Of a stretch of DNA of 64,000 nucleotides, positions 52,590 to 61,440 are shown piece after piece; within the stretch, counting starts at the first letter, position 1; each line of letters begins with the position of its first letter. Both the position numbers and the translations under genes were made by a program. The notes below the pieces were generated by a model. That model was not told where the DNA came from, ran no database searches, and saw only the letters and a list, made by a program, of their open reading frames with translations. The DNA is from Lentzea albida (lineage in GTDB: Bacteria > Actinomycetota > Actinomycetes > Mycobacteriales > Pseudonocardiaceae), in assembly GCF_900111005.1 (NCBI RefSeq), contig NZ_FOFV01000024.1, positions 448 to 64,447 of the forward strand, written 5' to 3'.

Positions 52590-52742
52590 ATGATCGTGGG
52601 CGTGGCACTGCGACTGCCGCATCTCGTCTTCGTCCTGCTGGGTGGCCGGCTGGTTCTACTCGGCCGGTCCTCGGCGGCCAGGGACGTCGAGCTGTTGGTG
52701 TTGCGGCACGAAGTCGCGTGTTGTGCTGCTCGGGACACGTCG
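52590..52742 (+). pseudogene. N-terminal remnant of an integrase/transposase
   Basis: MIVGVALRLPHLVFVLLG then SSAARDVELLVLRHEVA matches the start of actinobacterial integrase-type transposases (KD-x-E-x-L-x-LRH). About 50 codons remain; the catalytic part is absent and the xylan esterase gene follows. It marks an old insertion at the edge of the polysaccharide operon. Confidence 0.55.
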
Positions 52743-52781
52743 TCTCCTGGTCTGCGCCGGTCAGCGGGGGAGCGGGTGACG

Positions 52782-54056
52782 TCAGGCCTGGGCCCAGCGC
52801 TGGTCGGAGCTGCCCCGGCAGGTGGTCACGGTGACGGCCGCGCCGTTGCCCGTGCCGCCGGAGGTGAGGCACAGTCCTGTCTGGACGCTGGTGACGGTGC
52901 CGCCGCCGACGGTCCAGCTCTGGTTGGCCCCGCCGTGGCAGTCCCAGATCTGCACCCTGGTGCCGGAACCGGCGCCGGTGGGCTCGTCGAGGCACTTGCC
53001 GACGACCTGGAGCGCCTGACCGTTCCGGGTGAACTGCTGGTTGGCGTTCGCGTGGCAGTCCCAGGTGATCAGCTGGGTGCCGTTGGCCGTGCCCGCCCCG
53101 GACACGTCGAGGCAGCGGCCGGAGGACTCGCCGCGCAACCGGAACGACGTGGGGCCCGGGGTCGTGTCACCGGTGAAGAACTTCCACACCTCGGTCTTGA
53201 CCCAGCTGCGGGCACCGCTCTCGCATCCCGCGCACCCGTCCACCGGTCCCTGCTGGTGGCCGCCGTCGAACGGTGCCCACACCACTGGGTAACCGCTGCG
53301 GCAACCCGAGTAGGTGGTGGTGATGTGCGTGTTGCTGCCCCGTGCGGGCTCCGGGGCGTTCTGCGCGGTGCAACCGTTGTTGCGGACCCAGCGGTCGCGC
53401 TGACCGCGGCCCGACCCGATGTTGTCGTTGATGCCGTGGATGCCCATGAACGCCACGGGCGCGGTGCCGCCGGCACACCCGCTGATCTCACCCGGCGAGG
53501 CGATCGCGGCGATGGCGCGGAACACCGTCGGCCGGGAGCAGGCGAGCGAGATGCTCATCGCGCCGCCGTAGCTGAAGCCGAGCGAGAAGCGCTGGGTGGT
53601 GTCGACGCAGAGGTCGTTCTCGATGCGGCTGAGCATGTCGTCGACGAACCGGACGTCCTCGCCGCCGGAGTTGCCCCAGCCGTTGTTCAGGCCCTGCGGC
53701 GCGACGAAGATCGTCGAGTTGTTCGCCAGCCGGCGCAGGCCGTAGTGGGCGTAGACGTCGCCGTCGCTGCCGCCGCCCGCCACCTGGCCGGCCGTGCCGC
53801 CCAGCCAGTGGAACCCGAAGACCAGCCGGTACGGGCGCGTGTTGTCGTAGTTGTCCGGGATGCTCAGGATGAACGAGCGGTTCTTGCCGCCGCTCTGGAT
53901 GGTCTGGTCGCCGTTGCGCAGCGTGGGGGCCTTGCCACAGCCGGCGGTGCCCGCGAGCACGGCCGGGTCGGCCTGTGCGGCACCGGTGCCGGAGAGGACC
54001 AGCGCGGCCGCCGCGATCAGCGACCGCGCCCGTCGTTGGGTGGTGTTGCGTCGCAT
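52782..54056 (-). CDS. Secreted CE1-type esterase with ricin-type (CBM13) domain
   Basis: A 424-residue secreted protein. A signal peptide ends after AAQA; residues 30-285 form a PHB-depolymerase/feruloyl-esterase alpha/beta hydrolase with GFSYGGAMS and the late His in FDGGHQQGP. Residues 295-424 form a ricin-B lectin domain with repeated QxW motifs (NQQF, NQSW, DQRW). It would remove acetyl or feruloyl groups from xylan. ATG 54056 is preferred over an upstream in-frame start. It is a paralog of the next gene, from which only 17 bases separate it. Confidence 0.9.
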   Translation of the reverse strand: MRRNTTQRRARSLIAAAALVLSGTGAAQADPAVLAGTAGCGKAPTLRNGDQTIQSGGKNRSFILSIPDNYDNTRPYRLVFGFHWLGGTAGQVAGGGSDGDVYAHYGLRRLANNSTIFVAPQGLNNGWGNSGGEDVRFVDDMLSRIENDLCVDTTQRFSLGFSYGGAMSISLACSRPTVFRAIAAIASPGEISGCAGGTAPVAFMGIHGINDNIGSGRGQRDRWVRNNGCTAQNAPEPARGSNTHITTTYSGCRSGYPVVWAPFDGGHQQGPVDGCAGCESGARSWVKTEVWKFFTGDTTPGPTSFRLRGESSGRCLDVSGAGTANGTQLITWDCHANANQQFTRNGQALQVVGKCLDEPTGAGSGTRVQIWDCHGGANQSWTVGGGTVTSVQTGLCLTSGGTGNGAAVTVTTCRGSSDQRWAQA

Positions 54057-54073
54057 GGGTTTCTCTTCCGTGG

Positions 54074-55372
54074 TCAGGAGGCTGCGCACGTGGTGCCGTT
54101 GAGGGCGAACGAGGCGGGAGCGGAGGCGTCACCGGTGTGGTTCGCCTGGAAGCCGACCGTGATGGACGCGTTCGGCGCGATGTCGGCGTTGTAGGAGACG
54201 TTCCTGGCCGTCACCTGGCCCGACGCGGGGGAGTAGGTGGCACTCCAGCCGGACGTGATGGACTGCCCGCCGGGCAGGGTGAAGACCAGCGACCAGCCGC
54301 TGATCGGGGCGGAGCCGGTGTTCGTGATGGTGATGTTCGACGTGAGGCCGTTGTTCCAGGCGTTGATCACGTCGCCGACGCGGCACGTCGCGCCACCCGG
54401 CGGGTTCGAGGTCGTCGTGGTGGTCGTCGTCGGGCCGGTACCACCGCCGAACTGGGTGATGAACTTCCACGCCTCACCGGAGGTCCAGGTGCGCCAGCCG
54501 TCACCGCCGGAGTCGATCGGGCCCGGCGTGTGGCCGCCGTCGAACGCCGCCCACACCACCGGGTAACCGGCGCGGCAGCCGCTGTAGGCGGTCACGATGT
54601 GGGTCCGGCTGCCGGCGCTCGGCTCACGGGGGCTCTGCGCCGTGCAGCCGTTGTTGCGCACGAACCGGTCGCGCAGACCTCGGCCCAGCCCGATGCCCAG
54701 GACGTTGTCGCTGACGCCGTGGATGCCCAGGTAGGCGATGGGATCGCTGCCACCGCCGCAGCCGCTGAGTTCGGCGCCCGAGTAGACGACGACCGCGCGG
54801 AACACCTTGGCGCGGGCGCAGGCGATGGCGTACGACATGCCGCCGCCGTAGCTGAAGCCACCGGCGTAGCGCTGGGTCGTGTCGACGCACAGGCTGTTGT
54901 CCAGCAACCGGACCAGGTCGTCGATGAACGTCAGGTCCTGCCCGCCGGGGTTGGCCCAGCCGTTGCCGTTGCCCTGCGGCGCGACGAAGATCGTGCCGTT
55001 GTTCGCCTGGTCGGACAGCCGCCGCAGGCCGTAGTAGGACCAGTTGTAGCCGTCGGTACCGCCGGAGTCGACGTCGTTCGCGGTGCCGCCGCGCCAGTGC
55101 AGGCCGACGAACAACCGGTACTGGCGGTTGGCGTCGTACCCGGACGGCACGCGGAGGATGTACGTGCGGTTCTGCCCGCCGCTGCTGATGGTGTGCTGGC
55201 CGCTCGTGAGCGCCGGCGCCTTCCCGCACCCGGCCGTTCCGGCCAGCGCGCCGGCCTGGTCCGATGTCGTGCCGCCGGCGGCGATGCCCGCCGCACCCAG
55301 CAACACGACGGCACTCGCCGCGGCCAGCGCGAGCACGACCCTGCGCCGGAACCACTTGACCTGCTGGAACAT
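54074..55372 (-). CDS. Secreted CE1-type esterase with CBM2 domain
   Basis: A 432-residue secreted esterase paralogous to the previous entry (GGFSYGGGMS; His in FDGGHTPGP). It ends, after a PTTTTTTT linker, in a family 2 cellulose-binding module with Cys near both ends. The same catalytic domain has thus been joined to two different binding modules in adjacent genes. It lies in the operon after the GH95 gene with an 18-base gap. Confidence 0.9.
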   Translation of the reverse strand: MFQQVKWFRRRVVLALAAASAVVLLGAAGIAAGGTTSDQAGALAGTAGCGKAPALTSGQHTISSGGQNRTYILRVPSGYDANRQYRLFVGLHWRGGTANDVDSGGTDGYNWSYYGLRRLSDQANNGTIFVAPQGNGNGWANPGGQDLTFIDDLVRLLDNSLCVDTTQRYAGGFSYGGGMSYAIACARAKVFRAVVVYSGAELSGCGGGSDPIAYLGIHGVSDNVLGIGLGRGLRDRFVRNNGCTAQSPREPSAGSRTHIVTAYSGCRAGYPVVWAAFDGGHTPGPIDSGGDGWRTWTSGEAWKFITQFGGGTGPTTTTTTTSNPPGGATCRVGDVINAWNNGLTSNITITNTGSAPISGWSLVFTLPGGQSITSGWSATYSPASGQVTARNVSYNADIAPNASITVGFQANHTGDASAPASFALNGTTCAAS

Positions 55373-55390
55373 CGTCGTTCCTCCGGTTCG

Positions 55391-58237
55391 TCAGGCTGGT
55401 TGGAGCTGGAACCGCTGGTTCTCGGCCCCGCTGGGGTTCCACTGGGAGATCCGGGCACCGTCGGCGGCCGAGGCCTCCCACACGTCGAGGGCGAGGCCGC
55501 TCTGCCGGTTGACCAGGCTGATCACCCCGCCGCCGTGGTCGGTCACGCGCCACTGCTGGGACGTCGCACCGGTGTCGGTCTGCTGGGTGACGACGGCGCC
55601 CGTGGCCGAGCTCGCGACCTGGAGCACCAGGCCGCTGTGCCGGGCCCGGACGCGGTGGTAGCCGCCGCCGGAGTCGACGAACTCGAACTGCTGGTTCAGC
55701 CCGCCGGTCGGGGACCACTGCTGCAACACCGCACCAGCTGCCGTGGACGCGCCGCTGATGTCGGCGTACTTCCCGCTGTGCCGCGCGATGAGCCGGTAGA
55801 ACACGCCAGGTTGCACGCCTGATCCGGTGCCCTGGCCGGTCGCGCGGTAGGTGTGTCCGGTCTGGACGGTGAGCTCCACGACGTCGGCCTCGGGTTTCGT
55901 CGCCTGCACCACGGCACCGGTGGTCGTGTCGCGCAGCTCGAACGTGCCGGTGAAGATCCGGTTGCGGACGCGGACCGTGCCGTTGCGGTCCGCGGTGACG
56001 GACAGCGTGATCGCGCCGTCGGCCGTCCACGTCGCGCCGACCGTGTAGCCACCGCGGCCGCGCAGGCCCGTGACGCTGCCCGCCGGCCAGGCCGGTGGCA
56101 GGGCGGGGAGCACGTGCAGCTCGCCGTTGTGGCTGTGCAGCAGCATTTCCGCGATGCCGGAGGTCGCGCCGAAGTTGCCGTCGATCTGGAACGGCGGGTG
56201 CAGGTCGAACATGTTGGGCGCCAACCGGTCCGTGGTCACGAGCGACCGCACCAGGTCGTGCGCCCGCGCGCCCTCCTCCAGCCGCGCCCAGTAGTTGATC
56301 TTCCAGGCGAGCGACCACCCGGTGCCCGCGTCCCCGCGCAGTTCGAGGGTGCGGCGGGCGGCGGCGTGCAGCTGAGGCGTGCCGCGCTTGGTGATCTGGT
56401 TGCTCGGGTGCAGGCCGTACAGGTGCGAGACGTGCCGGTGGTTGGGTTCGGTCTCCACCCAGTCGTACAGCCACTCCATGACGTTGCCGCGCGACCCGAC
56501 CTTCATCGGCGCCAGCCGCTGCCGCGCCGATCTGACCTGCGCGCGGAAGTCGGTGTCGACGCCCAGCACCTCGGACGCGCTCGCGCAGCCGTCGAACAGG
56601 TCGCGCAGGATCTGCATGTCCATCGTGGGCCCGGCGCACACCGACGCATTGGCGTGGTGGTTGAGCTCCGGTGAGTTGGACGGGTTCGTGACGAGGTGGC
56701 CGAGGCTCGGTTCGGTGACGAGCGTGTCGAGGAAGAACTGCGCGCACCCCTTGAGCGCCGGGTAGTACGCGCGCAGGAACTCCACGTCGCCGGTGAACCG
56801 GTAGTGTTCCCAGATCAGGGTCGACAGCCACGCCCCGCCGGTCTGCCACATGCCCGCCGCCGCGAAGTCGACGACGGAGGAACCGCGCCAGGCGTCGGTG
56901 TTGTGGTGGGTGACCCAGCCCCGCGCCCCGTACTGCACCTGAGCGGTGCGGGCGCCCGTCGTGGTCAGATCGCTGATCATGCGGAACACGGGCTGGAGGC
57001 ACTCGCCGAGGTTGGTGGTGTCGGCCGGCCAGTAGTTCATCGGCAGGTTGGCGTTGATCGTGTACTTCGAGTCCCACGACGGCGCCATCTGGTCGTTCCA
57101 GATGCCTTGCAGGTTCGCCGGTTGCGTTCCCGGCCGGGATGACGAGATGAGCAGGTAGCGGCCGTACTGGAAGAGCAGCGCGGCGAACTGGGGGTCGGCG
57201 GTGCTCGCGTGCCGGGAGATCCGGACGTCGGTCGGCTGGTCGGCCGCCGCCGTCCGTCCCAGGTCGATCGTGACGCGCCCGAACAACGCCTGGTAGTCGG
57301 TGACGTGCCGGGTCCGCAGCGTGTCGGACGAGAAGCCCTGAGCGGCGTTCAGGCGGCTGCGGGCGATGCCCTGGTAGTCGCCGTTGACCGTGCGGAAGTC
57401 GACATAGCTGCTGCCGATGGAGATCAGCACGGTGACGGCGTTCGCGCCGCTCACCCGCAGCGTTCCCGCCGAGCTGCTGACACTGCCGCCCTCGGCCACC
57501 GCCCTGGCCAGCGCCAGGAACCGCACGGTGCCCGCGATTCCCCGCTGGGTGCCGGAGATCCCGTCCAGCGCGATCGTGGTGGCGTCCGGGCTGGACGTCG
57601 TCGTGCTCTGGGGCGAGCCGAACGACGCGGTGAACGAGATCGAACCCGGCGTCTCGGCGGTCAGGCGCACGACGACCACCTGGTCCGGCGCGCTGGCGAA
57701 CACCTCCCGCCGGTGGCGCACGCCGTTCACCACGTAGCCGACCGAGGTCGTCGCCGTCGTGAGGTCGAGCGCGCGCTGGTACCCGGACGCGGTGCTGGAC
57801 GGCAGTACCAGCCTCAGCTCGCCCACCGGCTGGTAGGCGAGCTGCCCGGCCGGGCTGCCCAGCATCGTCTGGTCGATCAGCGACTGCGCCTGCGTCCACT
57901 GGTTCGAGAACACGAGCTGCCGGATCTGCGCCAGTGATCCGGCACCCCGCGGGTTGCTGTAGTCGTGCGGACCTCCCGCCCAGACCGTGTCCTCGTTGAG
58001 CTGCAGGCGTTCGGTGTCGGTGTTGCCGAACACCATCGCGCCGAGCCGCCCGTTGCCCACCGGCAGCGCGCGCAGCCAGTCGCCGCCGGCGGGGCGGTCG
58101 TACCAGAGTGCGAGGTCGTTCGCCGCCCGCACCTCCTCGGGTGCCGCCGAGGAAGTGCCGGCGGCCGTCCAGCCCGCCTGCGTCAGCACGACTCCCGCGC
58201 CCAGTTTCATGAGCTGGCGGCGATTCAGGTCGGACAT
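55391..58237 (-). CDS. GH95 family alpha-L-fucosidase/galactosidase with ricin-type domain
   Basis: A 948-residue secreted enzyme. NRRQLMKLGAG at the N-terminus looks like a Tat signal. The GH95 body shows ALPVGNGRLGAMVFGN, LNEDTVWAGGP, YTINANLPMNYWPADTTNLG and HVSHLYGLHPSNQI. The last 130 residues form a ricin-B lectin domain with three QxW-type repeats. It would release terminal alpha-1,2-fucose or L-galactose from xyloglucan or similar side chains. It is third in the xylanase operon. Confidence 0.92.
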   Translation of the reverse strand: MSDLNRRQLMKLGAGVVLTQAGWTAAGTSSAAPEEVRAANDLALWYDRPAGGDWLRALPVGNGRLGAMVFGNTDTERLQLNEDTVWAGGPHDYSNPRGAGSLAQIRQLVFSNQWTQAQSLIDQTMLGSPAGQLAYQPVGELRLVLPSSTASGYQRALDLTTATTSVGYVVNGVRHRREVFASAPDQVVVVRLTAETPGSISFTASFGSPQSTTTSSPDATTIALDGISGTQRGIAGTVRFLALARAVAEGGSVSSSAGTLRVSGANAVTVLISIGSSYVDFRTVNGDYQGIARSRLNAAQGFSSDTLRTRHVTDYQALFGRVTIDLGRTAAADQPTDVRISRHASTADPQFAALLFQYGRYLLISSSRPGTQPANLQGIWNDQMAPSWDSKYTINANLPMNYWPADTTNLGECLQPVFRMISDLTTTGARTAQVQYGARGWVTHHNTDAWRGSSVVDFAAAGMWQTGGAWLSTLIWEHYRFTGDVEFLRAYYPALKGCAQFFLDTLVTEPSLGHLVTNPSNSPELNHHANASVCAGPTMDMQILRDLFDGCASASEVLGVDTDFRAQVRSARQRLAPMKVGSRGNVMEWLYDWVETEPNHRHVSHLYGLHPSNQITKRGTPQLHAAARRTLELRGDAGTGWSLAWKINYWARLEEGARAHDLVRSLVTTDRLAPNMFDLHPPFQIDGNFGATSGIAEMLLHSHNGELHVLPALPPAWPAGSVTGLRGRGGYTVGATWTADGAITLSVTADRNGTVRVRNRIFTGTFELRDTTTGAVVQATKPEADVVELTVQTGHTYRATGQGTGSGVQPGVFYRLIARHSGKYADISGASTAAGAVLQQWSPTGGLNQQFEFVDSGGGYHRVRARHSGLVLQVASSATGAVVTQQTDTGATSQQWRVTDHGGGVISLVNRQSGLALDVWEASAADGARISQWNPSGAENQRFQLQPA

Positions 58238-58264
58238 GACTGCTCTCCAAGGGGTTCAGGTGGA

Positions 58265-59626
58265 TCAGGCGCCGAACTGCCACCAGTTCACGTTGAGCAG
58301 GTAGCCGCTGCCTCCCGCGAACCTGAGGTAGAGGTCGCGGGTGCCGGTCAGTCCGCTGACCTGGCAGGAGACGGTGGTCCAGTTCTGCCAGCCGCCTGTG
58401 TTCGGTACAGAGCACGTGCCGGCGAGAGCACCGGTGGGGCCGCCCGACCGGACCTCGACGGAGCTGCCCGCGACGGTGGACGCGACACGGGCCGTGAAGG
58501 TCCTGGCGCCGTTGCCGAAGGCCACGTTCTTCAGCTTCACGTAGTCGCCGTTGTCGACGTAGCCGACGTTCATGCCACCTTCGCTCGACGGCTCGGTCTC
58601 GATGCCGCTGCCCCAGGCGATGGTCTCGGCTTCCTGGCGCACGAACGGGTTGAGGGTGTCCGCCGCCGGTGGCCCGGTCGTGGTCATGGTCATCGTCGGG
58701 ATCGTGCCGTCGGAGTTGTAGCTGAACTTCTCGACGGCGACGGAGCGCGTGAAGCCGCCACCGCCGGGCAGCGCGCCGTTGTGGTAGAAGAAGTACGAGC
58801 TGCCCTTGAAGTCGACGATGCCGGGGTGGTTGGTGAAGCTGCTGCCCTGCGTGGGCATCACGGTGCCGCGGTAGGTCCACGGTCCGGTCGGGCTCGGCGC
58901 GGTGGAGTAGGCGATGAACTCCGAGCAGCACTTGGCCGCGAAGACGTTGTAGTACAGGCCGTTGCGCTTGTAGACCCAGGGACCCTCCTCGTAGAGGGTG
59001 GGCCGGTTCGGGTCGCCGGTGCGGGTGCCGAAGCCCGCCGTGGTGAGCGGGATGCGGTTGACGCCGCCGCTGTAGGAGATCATGTCGGCGTTGAGCCGGA
59101 CGTAGGACAGGTTCGGGTTGCCCCAGTACAGGTAGGCCTGGCCGTCGTCGTCGATCATGACGGTCGGGTCGATCTCGCCGTTCTCGACCAGCGGCCTGCC
59201 GAGCGCGTCGCGGAACGGGCCGGTGGGGCTGTCGGAGACGCCGACCCCGATCGCCGGACGCCCGGTCGCCTTCGTGACGACGGGGACGTACCAGTAGAAC
59301 TTGCCGTTGCGCTCGATCGCCTGCCCGGCCCAGGCGTCCTGCTTGGCCCAGCTGAAGGTGGCGAGGTTCATGGGGGAGCCGTGGTCGGTCCAGTTGACCA
59401 TGTCGGCCGAGGACCAGACCCGCCACTCCTTCATGGTGAACCAGGTCGAGCCGTCCTCGTCGTGTCCTGTGTAGAGGTAGACCCGTCCGTTGTGGACCAA
59501 CGGCGCGGGGTCGGCGGTGTAGATGTGTTGCACGATCGGGTTGTCCGCTCGCGCGGGGGCGATCACTGTCAGGACCAGTCCCACCACTGCGGCGGCGGTC
59601 GTCCAGAACCTTCGTTTCGTGGCCAT
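58265..59626 (-). CDS. GH43 glycosidase with CBM6 domain
   Basis: A 453-residue secreted protein: a signal peptide ending near ARA, then a five-bladed GH43 domain (catalytic base Asp in TADPAPLVHNG, pKa-modulating Asp in IDPTVMIDDDG, acid Glu in YEEGPWVYKRNG). A C-terminal CBM6-type module begins at VRQEAETIAWG. Arabinofuranosidase or beta-xylosidase action on xylan is expected. It follows the xylanase gene with a hairpin between. Confidence 0.9.
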   Translation of the reverse strand: MATKRRFWTTAAAVVGLVLTVIAPARADNPIVQHIYTADPAPLVHNGRVYLYTGHDEDGSTWFTMKEWRVWSSADMVNWTDHGSPMNLATFSWAKQDAWAGQAIERNGKFYWYVPVVTKATGRPAIGVGVSDSPTGPFRDALGRPLVENGEIDPTVMIDDDGQAYLYWGNPNLSYVRLNADMISYSGGVNRIPLTTAGFGTRTGDPNRPTLYEEGPWVYKRNGLYYNVFAAKCCSEFIAYSTAPSPTGPWTYRGTVMPTQGSSFTNHPGIVDFKGSSYFFYHNGALPGGGGFTRSVAVEKFSYNSDGTIPTMTMTTTGPPAADTLNPFVRQEAETIAWGSGIETEPSSEGGMNVGYVDNGDYVKLKNVAFGNGARTFTARVASTVAGSSVEVRSGGPTGALAGTCSVPNTGGWQNWTTVSCQVSGLTGTRDLYLRFAGGSGYLLNVNWWQFGA

Positions 59627-59648
59627 CGTCGTCTCCCGAGGGCAGGGA

Positions 59649-59683
59649 GGCTCCGCGGCCCGGATGCCCGGGCCGCGGGAGCC
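59649..59683. terminator. Hairpin between xylanase and GH43 genes
   Basis: A 15-16 bp GC-rich stem (59649-59663 with 59668-59683, one bulge) and a 4-base loop begin 17 bases past the xylanase stop. It may partly terminate or stabilise the 5' part of the operon transcript so that xylanase is made in excess. Confidence 0.7.
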
Positions 59684-59699
59684 GTCGTCCGGTGGTGTG

Positions 59700-61040
59700 T
59701 CAGGTGGCGGCGCAGGTGGGGTTGAGCCCGGACCCGCTGCCGGTGCCCTGGAAGCCGAACTCGGTGGACTGACCGGCCGGCACCGCGCCGTTGTAGTCCA
59801 CGTTGGTGAAGGTGACGGTTCCGCTGGTGCCGCTGCGGTTCGAGCTCCACGACGAGGTGACCGTCCCGTTCGACAGGGTGGTCGTGACCCGCCAGCCGTT
59901 CAGCGCACGGGATCCGGCGGTGACCTTGACCGTGGCGACGAACCCGCCGTCCCACTGGTTCAGCGAGACCGACGCCGTGCAGCCACCGGGACCGGGGTCG
60001 TTCGACGTCGTGGTGGTGGTCGTCGTGGGACCGGTGCCTCCCGCGTTCAGCGCGTCGAGCACCGAGTTGTAGGCGGCCTTCTTGGCGCCGGAACCGGTGA
60101 ACAGCAACGGGTTCTGGCCGGTGCGCCACGAGTCGGTGTCGCGGATTCCCCACACGGTGATGCCGGCGCAGGCACGGACGGCCATGCAGGCCCTGGTCAC
60201 GGCTCCGTAGGCGTTCGCCTGGTTGCTCCCGGAGATGTCGAGCTCGGTGATCTGCACCTCGACGCCCAGGTTCGCGAAGCGCTGGAGGTTCGCCTGGTAG
60301 TCCGACGGCGCGGTGTTGGTGAGGTGGGCCTGGAATCCCACGCAGTCGATCGGCACACCGCGGGACTTGAAGTCGCGCACCATGTTGTAGATGCCGGTGG
60401 ACTTCGGGTTGATGCTGTCGGTGTTGTAGTCGTTGTAGCAGAGCTTCGCGGCGGGATCGGCCGCACGGGCCGCGCGGAACGCCGCCTCGATCCAGTCGTT
60501 GCCGGTCCGCTGCAGGTTGGAGTCGCGCCGGCCGCCGCTGCCGCCGTCGGCGAAGGCCTCGTTGACGACGTCCCAGGCGTAGATCTTGCCCTTGTAGTGC
60601 GTGGCGACCTGGGTGACGTGGTTCATCATGGCCTGGCGCAGGTCCGACCCCTCCATGCGCTGCGCCCAGCCCGGTTCCTGCTGGTGCCACAGGAGAGCGT
60701 GCCCGCGGACCCGTTTGCCGTTGCTCACGGCCTGGTTCAGGACGCGGTCCCCGCCGGAGTAGGTGAACTGGCCGCGGTTGGGCTCGGTCGCGTCCCACTT
60801 CATCTCGTTCTCGGCGGTCACCATGTTGAACTCGGTGTTGAGGATGTTCACGTACGTCTGGTCGTTCAGCTTGCCCGCCGCGACGGCCGTGCCGAAGTAG
60901 CGACCGGACTGCGCCGCGGCGGCGCCGAGGGTGGTCGCCGCGCTGGCGGGAGCGGACACGACGAGCACGGCGCCGAGAGCCGCCGCCGATGCTGTCGCCA
61001 CGATCGGGACGAGTGAGACCGACCTCGATGTCAGTTTCAT
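59700..61040 (-). CDS. GH10 endo-1,4-beta-xylanase with CBM2 domain
   Basis: A 446-residue secreted xylanase. A signal peptide ends after APASA; residues 40-340 form the GH10 barrel with the acid/base Glu in WDVVNEAF and the nucleophile Glu in ITELDISG. A PTTTTTTT linker leads to a family 2 cellulose-binding module. ATG 61040, with GTGGAAG upstream, is preferred over GTG 61055. It heads the leftward polysaccharide operon, about 300 bases after a LacI-type operator. Confidence 0.95.
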   Translation of the reverse strand: MKLTSRSVSLVPIVATASAAALGAVLVVSAPASAATTLGAAAAQSGRYFGTAVAAGKLNDQTYVNILNTEFNMVTAENEMKWDATEPNRGQFTYSGGDRVLNQAVSNGKRVRGHALLWHQQEPGWAQRMEGSDLRQAMMNHVTQVATHYKGKIYAWDVVNEAFADGGSGGRRDSNLQRTGNDWIEAAFRAARAADPAAKLCYNDYNTDSINPKSTGIYNMVRDFKSRGVPIDCVGFQAHLTNTAPSDYQANLQRFANLGVEVQITELDISGSNQANAYGAVTRACMAVRACAGITVWGIRDTDSWRTGQNPLLFTGSGAKKAAYNSVLDALNAGGTGPTTTTTTTSNDPGPGGCTASVSLNQWDGGFVATVKVTAGSRALNGWRVTTTLSNGTVTSSWSSNRSGTSGTVTFTNVDYNGAVPAGQSTEFGFQGTGSGSGLNPTCAAT

Positions 61041-61344
61041 CTTCCACACTTTCACCGGAGGTGCCCGGAATGCGGGCGTGATGGGCAGGGCGATCCAGTT
61101 CGCGCTTCAGAGGTGCGCGCGGAATCGTCTTCGGTGGAAAAGCGTCATCGCCGTCCCCTTCCGCATGCGACTGCGAGTGCGCCGGTCAGGAGTGTTCCAG
61201 CTGGATGTTCACGCTCACAAGAAGGTGCGTGCCAGTTGTCCGGATAATTGCTCTGGATGGCGCACGGGAGTGGGTCGAAATAGTGGTGAACCAGTTCGAA
61301 CGCAGTCGAATGTCGTCGAAAATATTCGAACAAATCGACCCCTT

Positions 61345-61371
61345 GCTAAAGTGAGCGCTAACACTTTTAGC
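61345..61371. promoter_or_regulatory. LacI-type operator / large palindrome
   Basis: GCTAAAGTG (61345-61353), AGCGCTAA and CACTTTTAGC (62-71) form an imperfect 27-base palindrome whose core GTGAGCGCTAAC resembles LacI-family sites. It lies in the 400-base gap 61041-61440, which is otherwise empty, upstream of the xylanase. A sugar-responsive repressor is inferred; none is encoded nearby. Confidence 0.5.
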
Positions 61372-61440
61372 TTTCCGCGGGTACGGCCGCGCTGCCGTTC
61401 GCCTCTCGCGGCGGACGGCAGCGCGGTGTGGTCGTGCCGG

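Noticed and set aside
54624..59426. 1600-residue open frame across the polysaccharide operon
   Set aside because: It is a shadow frame, rich in Arg, Pro, Gly and His with no domain, running over several clearly coding genes in another frame.
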